A stretch of DNA of 56,848 nt from Cyanophora paradoxa (lineage: Eukaryota > Glaucocystophyceae > Cyanophorales > Cyanophoraceae), in NCBI GenBank assembly GCA_004431415.1, contig QPMI01000316.1, forward strand, positions 1-56,848, written 5' to 3'. Below, in pieces: positions 19,101-27,227 of this stretch. The notes under the pieces were generated by a model. That model was not told where the DNA came from. It made no database searches and saw nothing but the letters and a program-made list of their open reading frames with translations. Each line of letters begins with the position of its first letter. The first letter of the stretch is position 1. The position numbers were made by a program, and so were the translations under genes.

Positions 19101-20851
19101 GCGTCCGGCTCCCTCGCGCCTCTTCCCGGGCGCTCCTGAAGCCATCGCGCTCGCTGTGGGAGGGGGCCGGCTGCGGGTGGGCCTGGGGGATGCGCTGCTG
19201 CCGCTCGCGCGCCTCCCGCGCGGACTCGCCGCCCGTCCCGTGCCCTGCGATCGGCGGCAGCTCCGTCTTCGGCTCCCACGGCGCCGCGTCCGGCCACGCC
19301 CGCTGCTGCTGCTGCTGCTGGGGCGGCCCCTGCGATGGCCCTGCCCCACGGTTGGGCCGCGCGTCCGGTGCGGCGGCCTCCCCCCGGGCAAGCGCTGCTG
19401 CGCGCTCCCGCGGGGTGCTGTTGGACGCGTTGCGCGCGGCGCCGTGGCCGCGGAAGAGGCGGCTCCCGCCGGGGGAGACGGAGGAGGAGGGCTCGCCGGC
19501 GGCGTCGAAGGAGCGGTTCGAGGGGAGGGCCCCGCGGGAGAGCGGGCGCCCCAGGACCCCCGCCGCCGCCGCGTCTCCGCTCTCCTGCCCTCGCGTCCGG
19601 GGCCGCGGCGCTGGGCCCGGCACGGCGGGGAGGAAGGCGTTGGGCGGGGCGGGGGGCTTGGTCGGGGGCTGGGGGGCGGGGGGGACTGGGTACGGGCGGG
19701 AGGAGAGCCCGAGGGAGGCGGAGGCGGCGGCGCGGGCCATCGTCGAGTTGGATCCGAAGGAGGCGGGGACGGCGGCGCGCACCGACTGCCCCGGCGCCGA
19801 CTGCGACATCAGCGCCCCGCGCACCGCCTGCCCCAGCCGCCCCTTCGTCGCCCTCGCCGAAACGATCTGCGGCGCGCTGCAGCTGAGCGCCGGAGAGCCA
19901 GAAGCGCTCAAGGCGCAGCGGGACCTTCTTATTCTCATCGACGTTGGTCTCGATCTGAGCTTGCAGGCCTGGATCTAGCTTCGTTCCTGCAAGCCCGACT
20001 TCAACTATTCCGGCGTTCTGGAGCAGCATCCTCAAAATAGCGAGGCCGGCGCTCCTCGAGAGTGGGTTGGCACTGAGGTCGACGCGCATCGCTGTCGGGT
20101 GCCTCGCCAGCAGTTCACCTGGCCCGAGCCGTGAGTGGGGGCGGGGCAAAGGGCGCACTTCTAGGGCTCGCTCACAAATCGCCTGCACGCCCACATCGCG
20201 AAGCCCGTTGCTGGCAAAGCTGACGGAGGCGAAGGCCTGGTCGAGCTTGAGCGCTTCAACGACCGCCGAGGCGCCGCGGTCCCCGAGATTCAAGCCGCTG
20301 AAATCGTACGCTTGATATCGTGCGATGCGACCCCCTTCGGGTGCGAGCTGCATGCGAAATAAGCGCGACAGTCGGAGCCTCCGAAGAGCGCATTGGGCGG
20401 CGAGGAGCGATAGCTGCCAGAAGGGGACATGGTCTAATGGGGCTAGAAGTGAAGCACACAGCCTGCAGGCGGCCTTGCGGAGGGTTGCGGGGAGGACCGG
20501 GGATGCGCATAGGGGGGTTTGGAGGACTTCGGAACTGGTCAGCACACGTAACGAGAGGCCTCCGGCGATAACTCCGGCGCGGTGGCGCAACCGGTTGCAG
20601 CGGAAGCGCGCGAACGCAGTTGGGCGCACCCTTACAGCGACGGACGAGAGATAGTCTGCGCCGAGATCTCTTGCAGCCCTCTCGTACACAGAAACCTGGC
20701 TGTCGCTGCTGGGCGGGGTGCGCTGTGCCGGCTGCTGCGCATCGGGCATGCGGGGGCTGCGTCCGTTGAAGCTGGAAGGCTTCTTCTTACTAAGGTCGCC
20801 CGCGTTCTCGCTGCTCCTGCTGTTCCGGCGCGAGGAATCCCGCGCCTTCAT
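16190..20851 (-). CDS. Large LRR / proline-rich / coiled-coil / ankyrin-repeat protein
   Basis: Minus-strand multi-exon gene; not all junctions are resolved. The start (ATG at 20851) opens with a basic Ser-rich segment (MKARDSSRRNSRSSENAGDL). An LRR/RNI-type region follows near 20050-20320 (YDFSGLNLGDRGASAVVEAL, AMRVDLSANPLSRSAGLAIL). An intron at about 19915-19970 joins DENKK to IVSARATKGRLGQAV. A long Pro/Ala/Gln region (about 18450-19750) has repeated PQPAPH-like units. Short coiled coils follow (EEIMAEARRRAQEKVAQYLA, ALEEARKRAEDQVAAFLAKQ). Two or three ankyrin repeats lie at about 16870-17240 (EVEALLDAGTPLEARDKRGN, KRIAKLLLRRGANINAQN). The tail is Gly/Tyr/Pro-rich (GYPQAGAGYPQAYPQATGY). 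It is probably a cytosolic scaffold. An uninterrupted open frame covers the whole span but cannot be the real reading, because the domains lie in different frames. Confidence 0.65.
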   Translation of the reverse strand: MKARDSSRRNSRSSENAGDLSKKKPSSFNGRSPRMPDAQQPAQRTPPSSDSQVSVYERAARDLGADYLSSVAVRVRPTAFARFRCNRLRHRAGVIAGGLSLRVLTSSEVLQTPLCASPVLPATLRKAACRLCASLLAPLDHVPFWQLSLLAAQCALRRLRLSRLFRMQLAPEGGRIARYQAYDFSGLNLGDRGASAVVEALKLDQAFASVSFASNGLRDVGVQAICERALEVRPLPRPHSRLGPGELLARHPTAMRVDLSANPLSRSAGLAILRMLLQNAGIVEVGLAGTKLDPGLQAQIETNVDENKKVPLRLERFWLSGAQLQRAADRFGEGDEGAAGAGGARGADVAVGAGAVGARRRPRLLRIQLDDGPRRRLRLPRALLPPVPSPPRPPAPDQAPRPAQRLPPRRAGPSAAAPDARAGERRRGGGGGPGAPALPRGPPLEPLLRRRRRALLLRLPRREPPLPRPRRRAQRVQQHPAGARSSACPGGGRRTGRAAQPWGRAIAGAAPAAAAAAGVAGRGAVGAEDGAAADRRARDGRRVRAGGARAAAAHPPGPPAAGPLPQRARWLQERPGRGAREPDAAKGRPRRPRRGGSRPPSALAPPAGRPPRRAGAAAARPSSSRPAPARSPAGPRTGARSASATRSAARSAFGGRNAPRPTWGGPISAHATCSTPSTARFPGSRPSAARPACGTSSTAGPSCRCPSEARPPRRAPPTARPARGRPPAAGSTGSISAAACRAGSRRTARSSGPAGVRPPGAATPPDGSASRRDASSSPHALPASFLHCGAAIGTADGSFPASIRRAGRGKRCGATCAAARELGWRELRIPPRGGRGDGGARGRGGGGAAGRGRGGAGRGARRRRRRGASRRRRSWPRPAGARRRRSPSTSPSTAPSSPTPPPTPPPPPPSAGPPPLLLLLPRGQPASAAAAAAAGRCRAARPAGLLSAGLRCPGRCRRDAGGGRLGRGGVLGLGSGGNGPSRRRGSVRRTRWRPSSQSRPAPPRPAPPRPPRPALALCSRPRRSSHPPSRRSPPRRPPRHRPPLERRRHRGRTRTGTARRTRARRRLRGRWQRCDDMGSRTRRAGAARGASSQSRSSRGTCRYAGRARGAGRGGAGRGRALRARQRRMSVSSWISDATPSVFSEATPRQPRHGLSHSMRSAPAPPRGRRGAWRGARRGRGGQRGPGSRLGAVVRDAELGRGPAGRVQPDPAPEVPRGRGAAGRRHAPRGPRQARQHAPHRRRPGPPPPPPPPAPPRPERPSSGAQNNNKRIAKLLLRRGANINAQNVRRRAPEPLPALLTLRGSSRGTRRCTTPSPSATRSSPSTSSPRVRRPAPAPPPAHPPPAVRAGAGAGADDTIVNAAGQDCYASAKAGSILPSASSASLAAGHAQSHPTLPPSDPGPGGPQMARGGASMPNLSAAAAQQLFPADPASHYSAGAPPYPGAPYMQYPYGVQQTQQGLPGGYPGMNGFGTGYPQAGAGYPQAYPQATGYAAAGYMPGYPGTLAPGGPSVLMQAVPGARPGAAGAVAIDVPAPGQIRIKPAARGVSLRPVPE

Positions 20852-21035
20852 GGACGCCTATCGCCCGCGCGGGTCAGGATCATCCGGCCAGTCCAGGCGG
20901 CATCGAAGCCAGCGTCCGATGCGACCGGGCCGGATGGGGCGCGGGCCAAGTCAAGGTTTTTTTAGGACCGGGAAGAAGCGAAGCGAGGGTATAGGTAAAG
21001 AGGCGGTAGCGGCGGCCAGACGGGGAACTGGAAGG

Positions 21036-23564
21036 ATGGCGGCGATTACGTATGCGAAAGACATACTCGACAAGGGCCGCCGCATGTGAGACTCACGCCA
21101 CAGCACCCGCCCCTCGCCTTACAGCCTCTGCCGCCATTGAGCGTGGCGCCCGCACGTTCCGGCCTTGCCGCATAGGCTGTATCTAAGCATACCGCGCGTC
21201 GACCGTTGTGTTGGCTCGTCGACCAATTGCTGATTCCTAGAGCCCTCCGAGACATTCCGCGCACGCCGCTGCCTTGCCCGTCAACTCGAACGCTAATGTC
21301 CCTTTGCGTGCTCGCAGACAGCGGACCCTTATGAACAGTGAGCTTCCCGCCGGCGCTGGCTCGCCTGTCTGTCGTCCTAACGACATGCGCAGTGCCTGAA
21401 ATTGAGATCAAAGTGCGGGAGGCGACGTCGAACAAGACTTGGGGCGCTTCAGGCACGGAGCTCAGTCAAATCGCTCAGGCATCCAATTCGTCGAGCGACT
21501 ACCCTGTAATCATGGTTGGCACTCTTGCTCGCCGTGTCCCGACCGCTGCAGCTTATGCCAGCAACTAGAAAACCATCTGGGAGCGCCTGAATGACGACGG
21601 GAAGAACTGGCGCCATGTGTACAAGGCATGTGAAGTAGTGCTCAATCTGCCGCTTGCGCTTTCCACCTGAGCGTGCTTCTTGCAGGGCATGACCCTGATA
21701 GAGTATCTCATCGTTCACGGAAATCCCCGTGTGGTTGATGAGGTCCGCGAGCACTTGTACCAGATTCGGACCCTTGCGGACTTCCAATACATCGAGGAGG
21801 GCAAGGACGTCGGGCTCAATGGTATGTAATCTGTTCTGGGTTCTGCCTCGCTTAGCGCTCACTGCGGGCCAGTTCGCGAGAAGAGCAAGAAGCTGTGCGA
21901 ACTCGTCTCTGACGACAAGCGTATCGATGAGGAGCGCGAGAAAGCGCGGAAGAACAAGAGCAAGTTCGTCGGCATCGGCAGCAGCGACAGCAGATACGGC
22001 GGGGGCTACGGCGGGGGCGGCTATTCTTCGTCTCGGTACGCGAAGTGAACCTGGGCATCCATCCGCGGACTGGATCGGCTCGCAGAGCTAACACAGCGAT
22101 GCAGCCGCGATGACGATGATGACCGCTACAGCCGGGATCGGGGGGACCGTGACCGCGACCGCGACTCTTTTTCTCGGTATTCGGACCGAGAGAAGCGCAG
22201 CTCGTACGCCGACCGCGGTGAGCAAGACGGGAAGCGTTCTCTCTGGAGGGAGCGTTGCTTATGAGCACACAGATCGGGAGCGCGACCGAGACAGGAAGGA
22301 CTCCGACCGCGACCGGAAGGACTCCGACGACGAACGCGACAAGAAAACGCAGTCGAAGTCTTCTTCCAGCACCAAGGAGAAGGAGAAGGAGAAAAAGAAA
22401 GAGGAGAAGCCCAAGGAAAGCAGTCTGCTGGACTTCGACGAGCCCGCCCCAGCCGCAGCCAAGGTCATTTGGCTGCCCACTCGCCTGCGTGCCGCCTTTC
22501 GCATCTCGAACCCAGTTCGCAGGCACCAGAAGCGGACTTCTTCTCTGCGCCCGCTGCGGCGCCTGCCGCGGCTCCGAATCCCTTCGGAGCATTCCCGGCA
22601 GGCGGCATGCCTTCGATGGGGGCGCCAGCGATGGCCGCGAATCCTTTCGCCGTCTCTGCGCCGGCAGCGCCGGCAATGTTTCCTGCGGCTTCCTCGGCAA
22701 TGCCCGCGATGGGCGGCATGGCGATGCCGACTGCGACGGCAGCGAATCCGTTCGGCTCGGCCTCCGCAGCGACGTCGTCCTCGGCAGCTGCATCCGGCGG
22801 GGCGGGCTGGGGCGACTTCGCGACGTTCCAGTCGGCGTCGGGGATGGGCTCGGCGGGGGGGGCGGAGCCCAAGAAGGACGACCCCTGGTCAATGGGCTCC
22901 AACCTCGTCGACCTCGGTCGCCTCGCCATCACCGAGTCGGCGCCAGCCAAGCCCGCAGCCACCGGCCCTCTGCAGTCTCTTCCAATTCCCTCGCCGATGC
23001 CAAGCATGGCCGCCGCTGGCCGCGGCGCGCCCATGCAGATGGGCATGCAGATGGGGATGCCCGGCATGGCAATGGGCCGCGGCGGCCCCATGATGGCTGC
23101 TGCCGGTGGGATGCCAATGGGTGGCATGATGCAGGTTCGCGCTCCTCGCAACCTCGCTGAGATCACATCTCTTCGACTCACTTTCGTCATAGGGTGGTAT
23201 GGGTATGCCCGGAATGATGCCCGGAATGATGCAGCAGCCCGGAATGATGCAGCAGCCTGGGATGATGCAGCAGCCTGGGATGATGGCAGGCGGTCTCCAG
23301 CAGCAGCGGCCCCAAATGATGCAGGTGCTCCTCTTGACCTTGCCAAGTTGTTTGCTTGTTTTAGTCGAGCTCGCTCGCTCGCAGGGTGGCATGATGCCAG
23401 CGGGCGGAATGGCAATGGGCGGCATGATGCAGCAGCCTGCCATGTCCATGGGCGGAATGATGCCCGCAGGCGGCATGGCCATGGGCGGCATGATGCAGCA
23501 ACCTGGCATGGGCGGAATGCAGCAACAGCAGTCCAACGCATTCTCCCAGCTGAACTGGAAGTGA
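21036..23564 (+). CDS. Epsin-like ENTH-domain clathrin adaptor
   Basis: Ten exons (21036-21075, 21393-21514, 21569-21625, 21686-21821, 21873-22035, 22105-22217, 22273-22463, 22523-23134, 23193-23324, 23385-23564) give about 581 aa. The ENTH domain shows EIEIKVREATSNKTWGASGT, then WERLNDDGKNWRHVYKGMTL, EYLIVHGNPRVVDEVREHL and IRTLADFQYIEEGKDVGLNV. ENTH domains bind PIP2 and bend membranes at clathrin pits. An Arg/Asp/Lys-rich linker follows. Adaptor motifs come next: LLDFDEP (clathrin box), KKDDPW (DPW, AP-2) and three NPF motifs (EH-domain binding). The tail is Met/Gly/Gln-rich with PGMMQQ and GGMAMGGMMQQ repeats, unlike animal epsins. Introns at 21076 and 21626 need GC donors. Intron 1 (317 nt) is unusually long for this window. 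Confidence 0.9.
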
Positions 23565-23920
23565 GGACGACACGTTGTGTGATAGTTCCTGGCACATGCT
23601 GTTGTCTTGTTAGATGTACACCAAGACCTATCCTATCCTATCCAGATTCTACCAAGGAGGAAGTGCGATCACGAACACTAAATGACACGGAAGGGGAAAA
23701 ATCCGAGCCACATAATGGGAATGATCCATGAATTCGATGTGGAATTCAGATATGGTGAGAATGAAGCATGTTAAAGAACAAATGTACAGGTTAAAGGCTA
23801 AAAGCTAGAGAGAATCGTCGCCGAATCGCAGCCGCTTCGTAGAGGAACGCAGGGGTGTGTGGCTCGGAGCGCTGGCAGCACGACGAAGCGTTCCGCCAGA
23901 GAAGTCCAGCTTCCGAGAAG
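23565..23920. other. Intergenic DNA between convergent epsin and Cdc25 genes
   Basis: I see no separate gene here. The interval is less GC-rich and should contain two 3' UTRs. A minus-strand open frame (stop at 23791) reaches into the end of the Cdc25 gene and could represent an alternative C-terminus for it. Confidence 0.4.
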
Positions 23921-25312
23921 CTAGCAACACACGTGAGTCTTGATGTGCATCTGCCAGGCACTGGCAGGGAGCCAACCTTCACAATCCCAATACTCATGCA
24001 CGTGCTGCTTGTCCTCCTGGCGAACATATCCGCCCCGAATCAAGTCCTGCTCATTGTTATACGGGTCAGCAGCTACAAGCAGGAAGAAGCTTAAAAAACG
24101 AACGTCTTGGCCTTGATACGTCTCAAAGAACTCGCGGTAGCCGCCTGCCAGCACGAAGCACAGTGGGTAGCAGAGAACGTCGTCAGGCGCCGAGCTGGCA
24201 ACGGTGGGGCTGATTGGGCCATGCAGTTCGGCCTGCTTGTCCAGGTAAAGCTTCCGATCGTATGATCTTGTGTACCTCCACAGATCAGGAGCCCGCATCT
24301 GACTGAACTCGCTGCCAAGGTTGTCAGTGGCAAGAGGCCCAAAATTTGGTATCGAAAGCATACCAGTGGAACAAGATAACAGTCGACCGTTTGAAACGAG
24401 GCTCGCCGGAAGAGTCGAACAGGTCTGGCAGAAAAACGTGAGAGGCGAAATACAGTACGGCTGCGTCAACGTACAGTTTCGCACATCATCGCAACGCCTG
24501 GTCAACAAATTTGATCAGCGGATAATGCGGCCTGGAACAGAGCACGAAGGCAGGATCGCACCAGTGATTCTCGCTCCCTCTGATGCACCCTCCTTTCCAC
24601 TCATACGGGTATCTGGAAACAGTTCAATTCAAGCTGCAGAGCAACGCGCTGTACGCGCCTGCAATCAATGATCTTGTATGCATGCGAGGACGTTGCTCGC
24701 AGCAAGTTCTGGACCACGTCAGCCGCGTGAACCACGGAGATGGCCCCCTGAGCAGTGCATTTGTTCCTGCAAGCGAGTAGATCAGTGAGCCGACTGCTGC
24801 TAGCTGCCTGCACGATGACCGCACCGAACGCAAAGCTTAGCTCGAATCGCGCTGAGGACGGACGCTTCCTCGTCTGCGACTTCTTCCTCGCAAAGCGACA
24901 GGCGCTTCTTGTGCGCTCCGCTGCTCGCGCATTCCGGAAGAACTGACGGCAGCGATGCTGCGCGGCTGATCTCCCGACCCGGAGAAAGCTCTCGTCGGAA
25001 ATCGTGGGCTGGCGGAGCGCGTCGTCCCGAGTGGAGGCAAACCCTCCCGAGCGAGTCCTGGAGCAGCCCCGAAGGAGTGGCTGGCGGAGGAAGAAGCTCC
25101 CAGCTGCCAGCGTTCTCCTTGTCCCCTAAGGACGTCCTAGTCGTCTTAGGAACAGCAGCGGCTGGTTGGATGTTCCGCGTCCCGCTTTTCCGGACGTTGG
25201 CCGCTGCAGCTACCGGTAGGCCTGAGGGGCCTGAGACAGCAAGCTCTGGAAGCTGAAAGTCCGGCGGCAGGGACCTAAGAGCTGCTCTAGATCTTCGCTG
25301 TTGGAGCGACAT
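23921..25312 (-). CDS. CDC25: Cdc25-like dual-specificity phosphatase
   Basis: Six exons on the minus strand (24825-25312, 24659-24766, 24560-24612, 24364-24460, 24112-24311, 23921-24072) give about 365 aa. Cdc25 activates cyclin-dependent kinases by removing inhibitory phosphates. Motifs in order: AYKIIDCRYPYEWKGGCIRG (Cdc25 rhodanese fold), VILFHCEFSQMRAP with the catalytic CX5R loop (CEFSQMR) intact, and LCFVLAGGYREFFETY, the family's YVLKGGYKEFF motif. The N-terminal 160 residues are Ser/Arg/Pro-rich and carry LGDKENAGS, a KEN-box-like degradation signal. Three junctions use GC donors, and the one at 24559-24560 is the least certain. The C-terminus could instead end near 23791. Land plants lack a clear Cdc25, whereas some algae have one. 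Confidence 0.85.
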
Positions 25313-25604
25313 GTTCGACTTGGCGGACTGACGAGATAGGTTGTCCTACCGACTCCTACGCAAGCTCCCCGCGCATGACGGACTGGTTCAGCGGCGCAGC
25401 TACGCGCGCGCGCTGTCGCTTAAACTGTAGCGCTGTCCATCAGCTAGCTGGAACTCATTTTGACGATGCGTTGTCTGCCAAGCTGGAACTGGAACGGCAC
25501 AATTCAAACGGGGTAGGGAGTTCCGGCTGGGATACGTCAAAAGCCGGGGGGCTATACCGCCAGGAACCCGCACAGGGCGCCCGGCGGCAGCGGAGGACCG
25601 CGCC
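25313..25604. other. Short intergenic gap upstream of the left ubiquitin-eS31 copy
   Basis: This lies between the Cdc25 start (minus) and the ubiquitin-eS31 start (plus), so it is a divergent promoter region. Its right part, from 25510, belongs to the inverted repeat, so both gene copies share about 95 bp of upstream sequence. No other gene is seen. Confidence 0.4.
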
Positions 25605-26541
25605 ATGATGCAGGTGCGCGGTTGCCCCACCGAAATCGGGCGTGCCTCGTGTCGGGATAGCGCGCTCGAGATCGCCATCCGGCCTGCCGGGCTCGCTGAT
25701 CGCTGCTTCGCCCCCCGCAGATCTTCGCGAAGACCCTCACGGGTGCGCGGAGCGGGCGGTGGTTCGCTGGGTCGCTCGCGTGCACGCCTAACGCGGGCCG
25801 CCGCGGCAGGTCGCACCGTCACGCTCGACGTGACGGCCGCGCACAGCGTCGAGGATGTGAAGGCTATGATCAACAGCCGGGACGGTGCGGCGGGGCGGGC
25901 AGCGGGCAGCGGCAGCTTGCTTTGGGGGGGTGGCGGGCTTCGGAGCTAACGGGAGGAGCGCGGCGCAGGCACCCCGGTTGAGCACCTGCGCCTGATCTAC
26001 GCCGGCAAGCAGCTCGAGAACGGCTGCACGCTCGCGGACTTCGGCGTGGAGGAGGAGGCGACCCTGCACGTCGTCGCTGGCCTCGACGGTGGCGCCAAGA
26101 AGCGCAAGAAGAAGACCTACACCAAGCCCAAGAAGCAGAAGCACAAGAAGAAGAAGGTCAAGCTCGCCGTCCTCAAGTACTACAAGGTCCGCCCGCCGCC
26201 CCCCGGCCTACCCCGGAGAGGCAAGCGGCGTGGCGCGCGGCTGACGGCGGCGGGCGCCCGGGCAGGTGGACGAGAACGGCAAGATCACTCGCCTGCGTCG
26301 CGAGTGCCCGAACCAGCAGTGCGGCGCCGGCACCTTCATGGCCAGCCACTTCGATCGCCAGTACTGCGGCAAGTGCACCCTGACCTACGTCTTCGCCAAC
26401 AAGGGCAAGGGCGGCGACGAGTAACTCGCTCCGAGCTCCCTGCTAGGCGCTCTGCATTCCGCCCCACAGCTTTGCTGAGAATGCTGATTTGAGTCCCCCG
26501 CTCAACCCCCTGCTACTGCTGCCGGGGCCCGGGGCTAGTGC
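25510..26541 (+). repeat. Left arm of an inverted duplication (about 1.03 kb)
   Basis: This arm matches the reverse complement of 31791-32819 almost base for base, including introns and flanks. It starts at GGGGTAGGGAGTTCCGG and ends at GGGGCTAGTGC. The differences I noticed are a few single-base changes and small indels, all in introns or flanks (for example CGGCCTGC versus TGGCCTGC within intron 1). It carries the whole ubiquitin-eS31 gene plus about 100 bp on each side. Such identity in introns implies recent duplication or ongoing gene conversion. Confidence 0.9.
25608..26424 (+). CDS. RPS27A: Ubiquitin-like / ribosomal protein eS31 (S27a) fusion, copy 1
   Basis: Five exons (25608-25613, 25721-25742, 25810-25884, 25969-26186, 26266-26424) give 159 aa. 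The first 76 residues are a diverged ubiquitin ([17 protein letters not shown] to VVAGLDGG), followed directly by eS31 ([20 protein letters not shown], then the zinc finger CPNQQC and CGKC). The Gly-Gly cleavage site before AKKRKKK is kept. Versus human ubiquitin, K6, K27 and K48 remain, but K11, K29, K33 and K63 are replaced by R, M, R and E, and the tail LRLRGG has become AGLDGG. The loss of R72 and R74 argues against normal activation, so this moiety may serve only as a ribosomal chaperone. A second in-frame ATG at 25605 adds one Met. Introns use GTGCG and GTCCG donors. Confidence 0.93.
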
Positions 26542-27227
26542 TGGGTAGCGGGTGCGCGCGTATACGTTTTATAGGCACATATTCAGCTTGCGCTTCGAGC
26601 GGACCCTCCGGGTCGGCAAACGGATATTATTTTATCTTGCCGCGGTTAATTGTGTTGGCGGTTGCGCGCGGCGCCAAGGACCGTCAGCCGCACATCTAAA
26701 TGTCCTCGGCCTGAATTCGTAGCCTACACGTTGCAACCTACGTGTACGCGTGCAGTGAGCTCGAGAGTTCGAGGGAGGAGCTCGTCCTGTGGGTACGGGT
26801 TAACGAAGCAACAAGCTCGGCAAGCACCAGCGCCACCGCGTACGGCGTTTGATAGTTAGCTGAAACAATACAGCTTAAAGGCTTGCGCTTCTTGGTGCCG
26901 CCCGTAGGCTTGCCGTCGCTGCGGACCTCGCGGGTCGGTCCGCCGCCCGCAACTGCAGCGCCACGCGTGCACATGAATAGATAGCCTGAGCTTCAGCGTG
27001 AGGCGGCCAGCGCCCGCCAGCATGCAACCGGCATGCCCGCCGGCAGCGCTGTGCGTTGTATGCAACCAAAAGCCCGAGAGCCCGTTCTCGCTTCCCTGCG
27101 GGTTCGTCGCTGTAGGTAGCGCCGACTGCCGGCCCTGACATGCGCTAGGCACCCGGTTTGCGGCCCGTGCGCGAAAGCGGGGCCGCCGCGGACATGCGGC
27201 CGCTGCAAGAAGCCTGTGCCGCCTGGT
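26425..27227. other. Intergenic DNA between ubiquitin-eS31 copy 1 and the kinase gene
   Basis: I see no supported gene. The left part to 26541 is the end of the inverted repeat arm. The 26550-26760 part is richer in A and T (TATACGTTTTATAGG near 26561, TATTATTTTATC near 26624). The kinase may have an upstream exon here, because a good acceptor (CTTCTCGCAG) lies at 27273-27282, but no clear partner exon was found. Confidence 0.4.

Noticed and set aside
16190-20851. A single uninterrupted minus-strand frame of 1553 codons
   Set aside because: The ankyrin repeats and the proline-rich region lie in other frames of the same strand. The long frame is kept open by GC-rich composition, and large parts of it translate to Arg/Pro noise.
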